From Paracentrotus lividus (lineage: Eukaryota > Echinodermata > Echinoidea > Camarodonta > Echinidae), in NCBI GenBank assembly GCA_940671915.1, contig CALNVZ010003435.1, positions 10,887,863 through 10,951,862 on the forward strand: 64,000 bases of DNA, given 5' to 3'. The notes under the pieces were generated by a model, which did not search any database, was not told the DNA's origin, and saw only the letters and a list, made by a program, of their open reading frames with translations. Shown here piece after piece: positions 36,497 to 48,030 of this stretch. Numbering within the stretch: the first letter of the stretch is position 1; the number at the start of each line of letters is the position of its first letter. Made by a program: the position numbers and the translations under genes.

Positions 36497-38496
36497 CTGG
36501 ATAATGCTAAGGAAATAATCGGATAGTCATCATAGCCAAGTCTGAACAATAAAGGTTTGTATGTAATACTTTAACAAAATATTGAAATTTACCCTGCATT
36601 TACTCTGTAAGGTTTTTTTTATGGTCTCAAAATTAGAAGCTGACACAATTTTTGAATATTCATGACTTCATGAATAATCATTTACATTTTTATAGGCTAA
36701 TGGTAAACAATTTCGACTATGAAGTAACTGAGGGTGCAAATAAGGTCATTTATACATTAATATTTTAAACAAGAAATATGTCAAAGTGCATTAATCATGT
36801 TAATATGTTGACTTTACTTACATAAAGATGATATATTGTTGTGCTTATAATAACCGTATAAATGTTTTGTTTTTTAAATCCCCCAAAATTGAGAAACATT
36901 TGTGTATCTCAGAAATTCGTTTTTTTTTGGTGTTTTTTGTGTTTTTTTTTAATGTTTATTATTTTTTTATAGTTTATAATATTTTTAAAAGAAAAGAGGT
37001 ATTCTTCTCTCCAAGGTCAAATATAACGTTGAGAAGCAAAACATTTATTCTAAAACAAACTAAACTTTTCACTCCTTACACTTTTAAATGAAAGTATAGA
37101 TTTTCAGTTACGAATTGATTTAAAATACAAGTGGTTGTCATATCATATTAATTGCTTGGATTTGTATTACAACGTTGATCATTAAACAAATATTTAATAT
37201 GAAAATAACAATTGAAGAAACCATGGAAAGATAAATACATGACATAGCAGATTATAAGGGGAAAATATACGACGTTCTTCAAAATACGGTACCAAAACTG
37301 AAATCTGTTATGATAAGACTTCGGTTAAAAAAAAAATCAAATATTGTTAATGCAATGATTCTGAAGAATTGATGCATCATATTTTTAATTAATTTTGAAA
37401 AGGTGTCTCTTTTACATATTATAAGCTGCAAAGTATTGCATAACCGGAATATATTTCACATTCATAATTCATCATGGACAGAAAGTCATTAACATTTCAT
37501 TAAATTTATACGAACACAAAACCAAAAGTAGTGTGAAAATTACGCGTAGCTCAAATAAATTAAATCCTTTCTTGATTTACTGATTATATTAACCTGTCGA
37601 CCTATACCCACTCACCTGATTGTCTCAAATCATCATCGATCGTAATTACATAATTCGTTTCGATCGATTGAAATCTGCTCTTATTAATCAGTGTCTCAAA
37701 AGGCAGATCAAATTCCTCTGCGAGTTTTTTTCTTAAACCGCATGTCATCTTGAATTTAAGCATCCTCAATCAAAATTATTTTTCTTTTTCTTTATTAATG
37801 TGACTTATTGCACTCTCCGGACCTTATTTTGTAGAAATAAAGAAGGACATGATTAGCCGAGTTTGATCGAGGGGAAAGTGCTTATGATTAGGAGTATTAT
37901 AAGATTTGACGGAAAACATGGAGTATTATCAGTAAGCCAAAGACTGGCGGCTTTTTCTTCTAGTATTAAGACGGGTCTGATTTCAGTAGAGCAACGGGTA
38001 TCAATTAGGAGTAGAGGAAGAGGGGAGATACCATGGGGACAGCGCCAGAGCAGAAAAGAGAAATTTCGCATCAAAAGCGATCACTTGCAAACCTGCTAAA
38101 GAGCGATAAAAGCGCGATTGTCACTTCACTGTCTGATGAACTCAAGACTTTTGCTTTTTGTTGTTTCCATTAGCATGTTTGTTGTTCTTACTCCTGATAT
38201 TTTCCCCCTTATTTTCTGGGACTAAATTTCGGAGCTTGGCTGCCTTTCCGACAGGTATTAGTCCGGAATAAATTCTGGTTATCGGGTGAGAATCGGACCG
38301 CGCGAATGTTTATCGATCTTGTCGATATTTCCCGTTGTAGAACTGCTGGCAGCTCGTCGATAATTTTCTAGACAAAGTCTTGACCTTTGTCTACGTTGAT
38401 CGCTCTCACATTTTCTTTCATTAAGATTTTGGTTTTCTTTTTCTTCCACCCCTCCCTCTTCTTTTATCGTAAGATTTTTTTAAAAGTCTGTTCTTT

Positions 38497-39037
38497 TTAA
38501 AGTTTTTCGTGGTTTAAATAGTAGCGGAAAGATTGAGGAATGACCATCTGGTGCAAAATATTTACATTCTCCTGATACTTATTGAATAGAATTGTGTAAA
38601 TGGCAGAATGAATTTTGGATATTCAAGAAGGATTCTTCTTTAATTTCCAAATGGTGCAAAAATTGAATATGATGTCCACTAAGACAAAAAAACAAAAAGA
38701 ATAAAGTTATTGTAGTAATCACTACTTTACACAGAGAAAGGAGAAAATACATTGAATGTCACTTTGTCATCGTTTTATCAACCGTTTGACACATTGCAAT
38801 TATTTTTAGTGTTAATATTTGAATCCTAAAAGCCTGAATTTTGCTGACATCATCATCTTGAAGAAAGAGAATATAATTATCTTCTGTCAAATTGGCCTCA
38901 TTAGTACGTGCAGGTAGTAAATCATCATTAGCAAATATCCGTCTTTATTGGTTTGCGGTCTGTCTCAAATACTGAAGGTACCATTTCTAGTTGTATTCTT
39001 CTTCTTCTTCTTCTTCTTTTTCTTCTTCTTCTTCTTC

Positions 39038-39069
<32 letters not shown>

Positions 39070-39270
39070 CTTCTTCTTCTTCTTCTTCTTCTTCTTCTTC
39101 TTCTTCTTCTTCTTCTTCTTCTTCTTCTTCTTCTTCTTCTTCTTCTTCTTCTTCTTCTTCTTCTTCTTCTTCTTCTTCTTCTTCTTCTTCTTCTTCTTCT
39201 TCTTCTTCTTCTTCTTCTTCTTCTTCTTCTTCTTCTTCTTCTTCTTCTTCTTCTTCTTCTTCTTCTTCTT

Positions 39271-39301
<31 letters not shown>

Positions 39302-39681
39302 TTATTTTAAAAAATGTTGTTGTTAGGGTTGGGGTTTCAGTAAAATAATGCATCCAACTATTTTTTAAAATAATTAATATGATGTCATTTAACGAGAAAA
39401 ATATATGTTGTCTTAATAAGGGATTATTACCTATGATTATAAACAAATTGCTAAGGGTCAGTACAAAGAACGTTTTAAATTCCTACTTAGACTTGATAAA
39501 TAACATTTCAACGTCTCGTTCTTTCACTTCTTGTATCCCTCGGTTTTTAGATCCTGCTTCCACATTGTTTTTCGTCCTATTCTTGTTGCTTCCTAACTAC
39601 AACTAACTTTCATTTTCCTTTTTTTTTTCACTTACCATTTCCCTACCCGTTGGGCCTACATTAACTACATCGTCATACAGT
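38497..39681 (-). repeat. 1.18-kb block, inverted relative to version 1
   Basis: Reverse complement of 25,888-26,938. The left junction joins GTTCTTTT to AAAGTTTTTCGTGG, and the right junction follows CGTCATACAGT. The extra length is due mostly to a longer TTC repeat. Short TTAA/TTTAA tracts lie at the junctions, but no long flanking inverted repeat is seen. Confidence 0.9.
38996..39300 (+). repeat. (TTC)n microsatellite, about 100 triplets
   Basis: Almost pure TTC/CTT for about 305 bases, with two small interruptions near the left edge (TTTTTC and CTAC). Poly-Arg, poly-Leu, poly-Phe and poly-Ser frames across it are translation artefacts. Confidence 0.98.
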
Positions 39682-41592
39682 TTCATGTTCATGAATGCTC
39701 AATCACTGATACTTCATGCATTGAGTATATTCTCTTTAATGGACGGTTTTCATATCGTTTCTTTCTCAGATTTCACTTTTGCATCTGCTTTTCTTTCTTA
39801 GTTTCCTTTTCCTAATTTATCCGCTTTCAATCTTGTTTCTTCAGATAATCCTTTCTTTGTACTCCCTATCATCTATTATTTTTCTCCCTGTCTCTCTTTC
39901 CCTGTCTCTTGTTATCTACCCGCGCAACAAGTGATTTCAGGATGCGATAACTGCGCAACATTGTGCGCACGTCTTTCCCCTACTCGCCCAGTCATCCCTG
40001 CACTACGTCTTTGGCACAAAAATAAAACAATCACGACACAAAAGGCGCAACGCCAAAGCTAATATTTATTTTAAAAATCGCGAAACACATCCTGATCTTC
40101 TCCAAGATAACAATTCTTTAATCCCCCACGTGAAAGGTAGAAAGGGGGACATTCGAAAGTTTGATGGGGATCGTGTTACCAAAGCCGGCTGGAAGCAGGA
40201 TATTGTAGAAATCTTAGTTTGCGGTATTTTTGTAACGCCTCCTGCCACCCCTAATTAGGGCTGCTGCGTCTGATGGTGATTGTAGTAAAAAGTTTGACGA
40301 ATGGCCAATAGTTATTATTTACCTGTCTTGCAAATTTGTGCAAGTAATGCTAGCCTAATTTTCATCTTCTTAAAGAAAAAAAACTGTATCAATTACATTC
40401 GTTAATCTAAAATAATAGGAGCTAACAGTGACATTCGTTTAAACTTTAGTAGGAGCAATGACCAAAAAAAAAAAGGGGGGGGGTGTGCACTTGATTTGGT
40501 ATGAGTGAACTTGTGAAATTATCATATCAGTAGAATAGTGTACAATAGTGTCAATTATCAGAATGTTTTATTTGTTTTATTGTTCAACATATTGTCCCCA
40601 AATATTAACGGTAATAATGCACCTTAGCCTTAATTGACGTATATCCTAATCTGGTGATGAGTCATAACCATGTGACTTGTTCTTGTTCTTTCTATTGAAA
40701 AAAAAAATTGTCCAAAATGCTTTATTTAACCCCAAATATGATCCAAATGACGTCTTGCGAGATTACATTATGTCATGGTGACATTAAACTACCATTGACA
40801 TGATTGAGGTCATTGGAGAAAAAAAACTATGTTACAAAAATATGAAACCTGGAAATCGTTGTCATGGTGATGTTACTATTATTTCCAAATGGATTATGAT
40901 TTTGGGGGACATTTTACCCTGTTTTTGCAAGGCAAGCACCGACCTTGATCCAAAAAGAATCATTTCCTTGGGTCTTTGTTTTAATACGATGTGGATCGTT
41001 TTGTTATCTTTGGTCTATAAAAGCAGGCGAAGAATAACGTAGCGGTGAATATTGACGTCATAAAAGTATCCGGTAGATTTTCCTTTTGGTCTTCACCTTG
41101 TTATAGATGCTTTGGTTGAAACCTTTGGTAGGAACTTCGAATAACCCTAGATTTTTCGAGCATATAGATGGTATTTGTTAGATTGTTTGATCAGCATAAT
41201 GTTTCTAGCTCAACTAGTGACATATGATTGATATTCAATTGTTTAAATGGTATAATATTTTATTCACTTAAATCATGTTAGGCCCTCACCTGAGTATTTC
41301 TTCGTATATTCTCTTACATATCTACCCTGTCCATTTAGCCAGTTAATATTATGCCAGCGCGATGACAATGAAAAATTCTACTGGAATCGCATACCTCCCT
41401 GATCGGAGGCTCGATCTACATCATTATACAGATCGAGCTTTCGGTCTAACACAATTGAAGTTCAGTAAAAAAAAATAAAAATAAATAAATAAATAAATTT
41501 TAAAAAATCTTATAAAGAAGACTTATTCGTAGCACTTCGCTCATTGAAATGAAACTTATGTCCAAATAATAGAAAATATTTATAAAAACGCC
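39682..41592. other. No recognisable feature
   Basis: AT-rich DNA with scattered short homopolymers, including a poly(A)-poly(G) junction near 40,467-40,483. A minus-strand frame at 40,066-40,248 is unsupported. Confidence 0.4.
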
Positions 41593-41769
41593 GCAGCTAG
41601 AATTCACCTGGAAATCGATGTCTCCAAATTAATTAAGTTTGGGAGAGGTGTACGGCAAGGAGACACGCTATCTCCAAAGATCTTTACAGCAGCAAGTATT
41701 TAAAAAATGCTATGCTACTAAGTACTAGGAGACGGAATGGACATAGAGGGAGAAAGATTAATAAATTCA
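41593..41769 (+). pseudogene. Fragment of an RTE-type LINE reverse transcriptase
   Basis: The plus-strand frame reads AARIHLEIDVSK, then FGRGVRQGDTLSPKIFTAA, then two in-frame stops, then GMDIEGERL. The RGVRQGDTLSPKLF block is the conserved region just before the catalytic FADD motif in non-LTR reverse transcriptases, and the following I-D/E-GE-L segment is the usual lead-in to that motif. The FADD box itself is absent; the sequence becomes AT-rich after 41,770. This is an old, dead fragment. RTE class is inferred from the motif wording. Confidence 0.75.
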
Positions 41770-43653
41770 ATAATTATTTATTCGGTTTTAAAATAAATAG
41801 TCAAACAAGAGCAATCGTATAACAATAATGCAAAATATCACAATATCATTTTAATATGAAACTGCATGAGCAAACTTTTATGCTCTTATATGCATAGGCC
41901 TACGTACGGCCCATTGTGCGAAAAGAAACGCTGATCAGAAGCTCAAATCATGCTTCGCACATATGAAATTTATAATATATCGACGAATTCAGCAACTAAA
42001 AGGGGCGTGTCCAAAGTCGCTAGAGACTCTGGGTTGGATATTCCTTTTTTTTTCTATCCCCCCCCCAAAAAAAGAAAATGGTCTTATTTATTTTCAAGCT
42101 GTATATCTCTAAAGTATTATTTGATTTTTGAATCCATAACGGCAAAATTGGGAATTGAGGGATTTCTAAGAAATCGACCCAAAATTTCCAGGCCAGGATA
42201 TACTAACCGAATCGGAAGTAACCCTGCTAAAATTTCTCTGAAAACTAATGAAAGGGGTTTTGATCCTCCTTTTTGCTTATTAAAAAAATCACAATCATCG
42301 AACGTTCGAGTAGTGAGAGTGGTAGTGAGAGTGTAATTTTGGATACTTTCGTATAAAGCTGATGCTAATTATAAATAACGCCATGATGCGATGTTAGATT
42401 TCCTTGAAATTGGCCTATCGCATTTCGCCCCAAAGCCATTATTACTCTTTTGTCTTGTTTTTAGAGGATTGATGACTTAAAAAAGGTACATTTCCTTCTC
42501 ATTTAAAAAAATAAAAAAAATAAATACATAATTTTATGGTATTCTTTGTTTTTAATAATGGTCTTCTTTGGTCACAATGTAGTGTCTCTATAAACTCTTA
42601 GCAAAGAGTACATGTCAGAAGGAATAGGATTTTTCAACCTAAAATTAATTAACAGGGAGTTTATACTGTACAAGTACATTTTGTTTTCATTGTTTGTGTG
42701 TCTGTTTTCTTGCTTTCTTTACAAATAAAAATCTTTATGAATTCATATACATTAATTAATTTTAAGTATTAATTGATACACATGGAGAGGATATATTTAT
42801 TCAGGCTTATTTGTCATTTTGGCTTTTAGACAATCAGTGCCACCACGCTAAGCATGTATTATTTAAAAAAAATTAAAATATTAACAATTCAATAAAATTA
42901 GTAACACAAAACCATAACTTAGCAAATAGCAATTTTTGGAATTTTTAATTATTTCAAATATGTTCCAAACTTCGCGTTCATGGTATATTAATATTTCTTC
43001 TCCCAATGTTTCTTTAAGTTATTTATCATAATTTTATTATTATTGTACTATTTATATTATTGTGTTATTGTTGTGCTATTGTTATATATTAAGTTATAAT
43101 GTATTGTTTTCTTTCCATTGTTTGTATTTCATTTTGAACCTTTTTGAAATATTTGTATTTTTATCACGGCCCCAATGGAAACCAGTCTTGTAACTGTTTT
43201 GCGTTTTTTTTTAATCGATAGTCAAACATCAAGCATACGAATGAAAGAGTTTAAAAAAATTTGTAAACCCCCATATACAATTGTTGAAACACTTCAACTT
43301 GCTGTATGAAATATGAATTATTTATCATTCAACTGCACAATATTATTATGTAGGTCTATCATTAATTCAACCAATACATATTAAGTGGATGCCAGCGGAT
43401 TTATTTTGTTGTTTTTAGATCGATAACGAATTCGCGCCGGAAAACCCTGGCTCTATCTGGAATTAAACAAGTGCTTTCAAAATGTAGGTCACTAATGTCT
43501 GTGAAGTAATTAACACTATAATAATAGAGTGATAATATATGATGTTGGTAATATTTGGGAATTATTTTATTGAGTAACTTTTTGCTTTATTCCCGATTGC
43601 AAAATGCAACTGAAAATACAGCAGTGAAGTTAAGTACATTAAAAAAGAAAAGT
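41770..43653. other. AT-rich DNA, no recognisable feature
   Basis: Contains a C/A run near 42,060-42,075 and AT-rich stretches. A 128-codon plus frame at 41,950-42,336 shows no motif or splice signal that I trust. Confidence 0.4.
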
Positions 43654-43868
43654 TTCCCACAGTGAGAACACGATGCGAACACAGTATGACACAGTGTGTT
43701 CACATTGTTCCGTACTCTTTCCAGTACCGACACTGTGAAAATGGGCCTAATCAGTCCACACAGTCGTCACGTTGTGAAGGACTCGGACACTGTGTCGACT
43801 GTTTGGATCTTGCCCATTTTCACAGTGTTTCCACAGTAACTATGTGTTGTTTTTTTTTCGGCAGGGCT
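43654..43868. mobile_element. CACAGTG-palindrome element, degenerate copy
   Basis: Repeated CACAGTGT/ACACTGTG motifs on both strands, ending in TTCGGCAGGG, which resembles the CCAGCAGGG end of the elements at 53.7-57.2 kb. The left end is not clear. Confidence 0.6.
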
Positions 43869-44659
43869 TAAACTTTATGTAAACTTTAATAAATGTAAAT
43901 AAAGGAAGAAGAAAAATCCAATGGAAACAAATGTCTTTAGAAAGGGACAGATCTAGCTATTATTCCTTAATTTGTATTTGATCAATTTAAAATCTGAATG
44001 GCAAAACATTTTGCATTGCTAGGGCGTGATATCTGTGAACTTTCTTTATTTAAGTCAATGTGTTACCATGGTGACTGATATCCGGGCCTCGTTCAATATT
44101 TGTAATCCTCAAGTTGAAGCGGGTTCATCTAACCTCTATTGTCATTTTAGGAAATGTATAAGCAAGGTCGCAGGTAACTTTGATCACGTCTCACAATTAT
44201 TGAATAATTATCTTAAAAATTGTGAGTTAACATTTCTATCTACTCTCTTCTCGTTCTACATTTCTTTCATTTCCTCTCATTTTCTGTCACTCTCTATAAC
44301 CCTTTCGATTTTGCTTTTGTTATTATCTACGACATCTCTTTCTGAATCCAATGTGTCACACCCAGGACTCATTTTAAAGGGATGCGATCGTGGAATTTGC
44401 AACGTAGAGGACGTTGTTTTGGGTTTACACGTCTGGGCAGCTGGAAAAAACAAAACAAACAATTAACAAATAAACAAACAAACACAAATTAACTTTGACA
44501 ATGTTGCCTTTGTACATTAATGAGGCATGAACGGGAATGTATGTGCAAGTTTATAGCTGACACAAAATATCGAATATGTTACCTTCGTCGGACGACCGTT
44601 AAATTTCCCTTTAAAGGGATGCAGTAAAATTGAATGATATTCAAATTGCAATTGATATG

Positions 44660-45060
44660 ATTTAGGCTATTTTGCCTATTTCACCAAACAGGTGACTGTC
44701 ATGACTGGTCAGTCGCAGGGACTCAGGAGACAACATAGATAGTCGCCTCGACGCCAACTTCTCCAAAGACGGTGATGGATAGTATTCAAAACATCTCCGG
44801 TAGTCCCATTTGGCTCCGCAAGGTCTCGTGAGAGGTCGCAGCAAAATTAGTCTTTGCAAGTCCTTAGAAATTCTACGTGACTTGTTCACGACTGGAAAAG
44901 TCTCAAAAAATGAACATGTTTTTACCGTGACTCCACGGAGGCTTTTAGGAGACGTCGCGGCGAAGCGTCGCGACGCGTCGCCGCGATAAGTTCGCCATTC
45001 AAGAGACTAGAGTCGTGAACTTGTCGCGAACTTGTTTCAGGGCCAATGAGATATCCTTAG
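44660..45060. repeat. GC-rich GTCGC/GACTC motif island
   Basis: Within AT-rich surroundings, about 400 bases are rich in GAGAC, GACTC, GTCGCG and TCGCGACG motifs, with dense CpG at 44,953-45,000. It resembles the interior of a non-autonomous DNA transposon with subterminal motif repeats, but I could not pair its ends. Confidence 0.35.
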
Positions 45061-45604
45061 AAATTCAATGAGATAAGTGATATTCTAATAAAAGAATACA
45101 ACACGTTCAACATGTCTAATCAATAGTTCATTTTGTGGGTCATCGCCTTTTCTACACGCATAGCTTTGAATTCAAAGTATCCGGATTTTATTTTACCTCA
45201 TTCGCAGGAAATACTCTACAGATATTCCTTTATCAATCTGATAAACTTACATCATTGGTGTCAATGCTCCGGTAATGGGTACAGTTAAACATACATTGTG
45301 TGTCTAGTTATCGCGTTAGATTATTTTCATAGCACTTTATTTCTTGTTATTATGACAAATGATTGTTTTTCTGTTAATGCTTTTGCGATGAGATTTTCTG
45401 AGTATTGTGCGCCAATGAACTTACATAATAATTTCTCTCTCACTGTCTCTTTGCTAGCCGCTCTGTACTTTTAATTCACCAACTAGTTTGTGATTTGCTT
45501 TAGCCCCACTAATTTCATGTATGTCTCTGGGACAGAGTCTATTTAATCTGTTCTTTTTTTACATTCCTTTTTTTCTACCAATGAACATTACGTTTTGCAT
45601 GCAG

Positions 45605-45663
45605 TTGAGAGAAAATATGTCATGAAACTGATAGAAGATCTAGAAAAGCTAAGGCAAGATGTG
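45605..45663 (+). CDS. Internal coding exon of an unknown gene
   Basis: A pyrimidine-rich tract (CTTTTTTTACATTCCTTTTT) and GCATGCAG end at 45,604; the exon is followed immediately by GTAAGAA, a strong donor. The 59 bases are open in only one frame: two bases complete a codon from the previous exon, then 19 codons read ERKYVMKLIEDLEKLRQDV. The peptide is strongly helical with heptad-spaced Leu/Ile/Val, consistent with a coiled coil. Neighbouring exons were not found, so the gene is unidentified. The next plus-strand exon could lie beyond the simple repeat at 45.73 kb. Confidence 0.55.
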
Positions 45664-45724
45664 GTAAGAACCTTAAATATGACGGTTCCTTATTGCAGCG
45701 TGTGTCTAAAACTTAACACGATGT

Positions 45725-45768
45725 ATGTGTGTGTGTGTGTGTGTGTGTGAGGGGGGGGGGGGTAGAGG
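45725..45768 (+). repeat. (GT)n followed by poly(G)
   Basis: About 12 GT dinucleotides, then a GA and a run of about 12 G. Confidence 0.95.
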
Positions 45769-45835
45769 AGTTTCCTGGCAACATTTCATTACTCATTTGT
45801 CAAATTTGCCATTATCAATACGCTCAACGTATTTA

Positions 45836-45884
45836 CGACGCCTACTGCCCCTTTACAACGCCTACTGCCCCTTTATGTCGCCTC
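45836..45884 (+). repeat. Short tandem repeat, 21-base unit
   Basis: ACGCCTACTGCCCCTTTA occurs twice in tandem, with a third partial CGCCT unit. Confidence 0.8.
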
Positions 45885-46088
45885 TGTGAGAACGCCCCGT
45901 TGACTGTTCTCTTGGAGATCATGGCGTATAACAATGCTAAAAACCCTATCAAAATGGCGCCACATTAAACACCATCCGACCATACCAGATCTATACCTTC
46001 AAGATGTCATTAGGAATACATTTTTAGATATCCGACATATACTTTACTTTCGATATCAGGCAACAGTGACATTTCGATGACTCCTTAC

Positions 46089-46616
46089 CTTCTTGCCTGA
46101 CCTACATCCAGAATCTTCGATCAATTTTACGACATTTTTTCTCATCATTTTGTGACTTTTACGTGAGAATAGGGCCAAGGTTGGGTAGACGCTGTCATGC
46201 ATGGAATGCAAGCCGTTGACCAGTTCCTTTACGGATCTAAAGGGCGCCTTGTAAAGAAGCCTAACGTTGGCAAGAAAAATACAGGGTAGATATACAACAT
46301 GGTAAGTCCATTTCCTCATCTGAATCGAAGAACCATTTATATCGATATCAGACCTGGAGAACACGTGTTTAGCGCCTTCAAATTCATCTAGGGTCGTGGA
46401 AATATTGATAGACAAAAGAATGTTGGTGGCTGGTGGTTCCGTGGTAAAGTATGTCGGAGCCGGGAAGTTTTGGGTACGAAACCAGGTACCATATTCAAAC
46501 AAACTTGATGGGTCTTCTAAGCAACTACCATGACTACGGTCACAATCGGTCATACGTTGGCCGTCCACCTCTCTGTTGGACACAGGTTCGGCACCGATTC
46601 CTCCAGTCATGCAGGA
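46089..46616 (-). CDS. Candidate exon, about 175 codons, unknown protein
   Basis: A minus-strand frame is open from a TGA at 46,617-46,619 down past a strong splice donor, AAG|GTAAGG, at 46,089/46,088. The in-frame ATG at 46,610 may or may not be a start. The predicted sequence has unbiased composition, with seven or so Cys/Trp residues and N-x-S/T sites (NIS, NGS) that would suit an extracellular protein. No acceptor stands out; CCAACAG near 46,577 is one option. I do not recognise a family. The other two frames are full of stops, which favours coding. Without a partner exon it remains a candidate. Confidence 0.38.
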
Positions 46617-46789
46617 TCAAGGTGGCCTTCACTCTTGCTTCAGCCATAATAATCCAAGGAATCGCAGCAGTTCGCAGATGTTCGACTGCGGCACATTCAC
46701 TTCCAAAAACTCACTTGAGCGGGAGTGACCATGGTATGAGGTCTAAATGAAAATTAACATCTTTGAGCATACTTGCCATATAAATTTAT

Positions 46790-47945
46790 ATCTTTATATA
46801 TATATAGATTATATAGATATATATTCAGCGTTATCTAAGTTAAACCAATACAAAATAACCCTTGCTAATGCAGAGACAATCGTTACATAATATATGCTGC
46901 CCTGCTGTTTTCAGAGTCAATCTGTTATGCGGTATAGCAATCCGTGAAACAGATCCAGTTCTATACATGTATATAGGTCCTGTATTCTGAAATAGGGCAC
47001 ATCAAGATTTATCATTTGCAAAATAAAAATTAAAAACTCAAATGTTTGAGACTTTCACTGCTACAACAAAAATGTGGATAATTTTTGTGACATACGATTT
47101 TGAACAAAACAAAATCAATACGGAGACCAAGGGTAAGTTTGGTCACAGATCCTGTGGTTTAATGGTCGGAAATGGTATTGGTAAAGAATCATTATAGTTT
47201 TCCCACGGATTAGTGGCTATGATGAATCAACTCCAATGGATTTTTTGTTTTTGTTTATTGAAATAACTGATAGTATTTGGTTAAGGAAAATAATAGTCTT
47301 TAACTAGGATTACCAATCGGGTTATCTATGCATAAAGTAAGAAACATTTTAAGACTTGAAATGAAATCTTAATATTCATGGAAGAGGTAAAATGAATTGT
47401 GTTTAATTTAGATTTTAGTAGTAACTCCAAATTAATCTTTTTACATGAAGAATATTTAAAAACGTTGCACATAAATAATGGAAAAATTATACTACCAAAT
47501 CTATTTCCCCAATCTTGCCAAGATGGCCAAAAAACATTAAAAATATAGATATAATTTTTTTTTTTAATGGAAAATATTCTTTTATTATCATTGTCGAGTG
47601 TTTCAAGATATTAATTAATAATAAAAAAAAGAATTAAAAAAAATGCTCCAAATTTTATTGTCCGAATCGGATATTCTTTTTGCCCTTGTCCCGTGGGCTT
47701 GGCAGCCGCTGAGCAGCACCGGATGGACGTTGCTCTATCCCCCTCTTGTTGAATAATGTCATTCATGTCGCAGATATTATAATGAATAATAATTCTTTTC
47801 AGGGTGGTAACAGAAATGGAATGGCTTGCAAATATGTATTATTTTTCTCTCTCTCTTGAAGGCACATGGATGGGCCAACAGAGTATTTATCTTTCGACTT
47901 AAGTAACCACCTAAAGCACGTAGTGAAAACCACGCGTTTGTCAGA
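46790..47945. other. No recognisable feature
   Basis: AT-rich, with a short (AT)n run near 46,795-46,825. Confidence 0.4.
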
Positions 47946-48017
47946 TCCCATATGGTCTAGTGGTTAGGATCCGGCGCTCTCACCGCCGTGGCCCGGGTTC
48001 GATTCCCGGTGTGGGAA
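47946..48017 (+). tRNA. tRNA-Glu (anticodon CTC)
   Basis: A 72-base sequence folds as a complete cloverleaf. The acceptor stem TCCCATA pairs with TGTGGGA (one G-T wobble), with discriminator A at 48,017. The D arm contains GGTCTAGTGGTTAGGAT. The anticodon stem is CGGCG/CGCCG around the loop CTCTCAC with anticodon CTC at 47,979-47,981. The T arm is CCGGG-TTCGATT-CCCGG. The A box and the B box (GGTTCGATTCC) are both intact. A run of eight T at 48,023-48,030 is a proper RNA polymerase III terminator, only five bases after the end. There is no intron. All of this points to a functional gene reading glutamate codon GAG. It stands alone, with no other tRNA gene in the window. Confidence 0.95.
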
Positions 48018-48022
48018 AATAC

Positions 48023-48030
48023 TTTTTTTT
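48023..48030 (+). terminator. RNA polymerase III terminator of tRNA-Glu
   Basis: A T8 run, five bases past the tRNA 3' end. Confidence 0.85.

Larger units (their letters stand above)
27039..38496. repeat. Duplicated segment, version 2
   Basis: Collinear with 13,463-25,887 but about 1 kb shorter. The difference is largely the 533-bp and 255-bp insertions absent here and a shorter GA tract. Small indels are densest between 27 and 30.2 kb, where single-base gaps are frequent in both directions. This may reflect poor consensus polishing as well as allelic divergence. Confidence 0.9.

Noticed and set aside
38928-39446. Long poly-Arg, poly-Leu, poly-Phe and poly-Ser reading frames
   Set aside because: They are translations of a TTC/GAA microsatellite, open in every frame because the triplet contains no stop.
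40066-40248. 60-codon minus-strand frame (MAGGVTKIPQ...)
   Set aside because: Short, with no recognised domain or splice signals.
46535-46640. Alternative minus-strand frame starting MAEARVKATLILHDWRN
   Set aside because: Stops after about 35 codons and conflicts with the longer frame that ends at a good splice donor; noted but not chosen.
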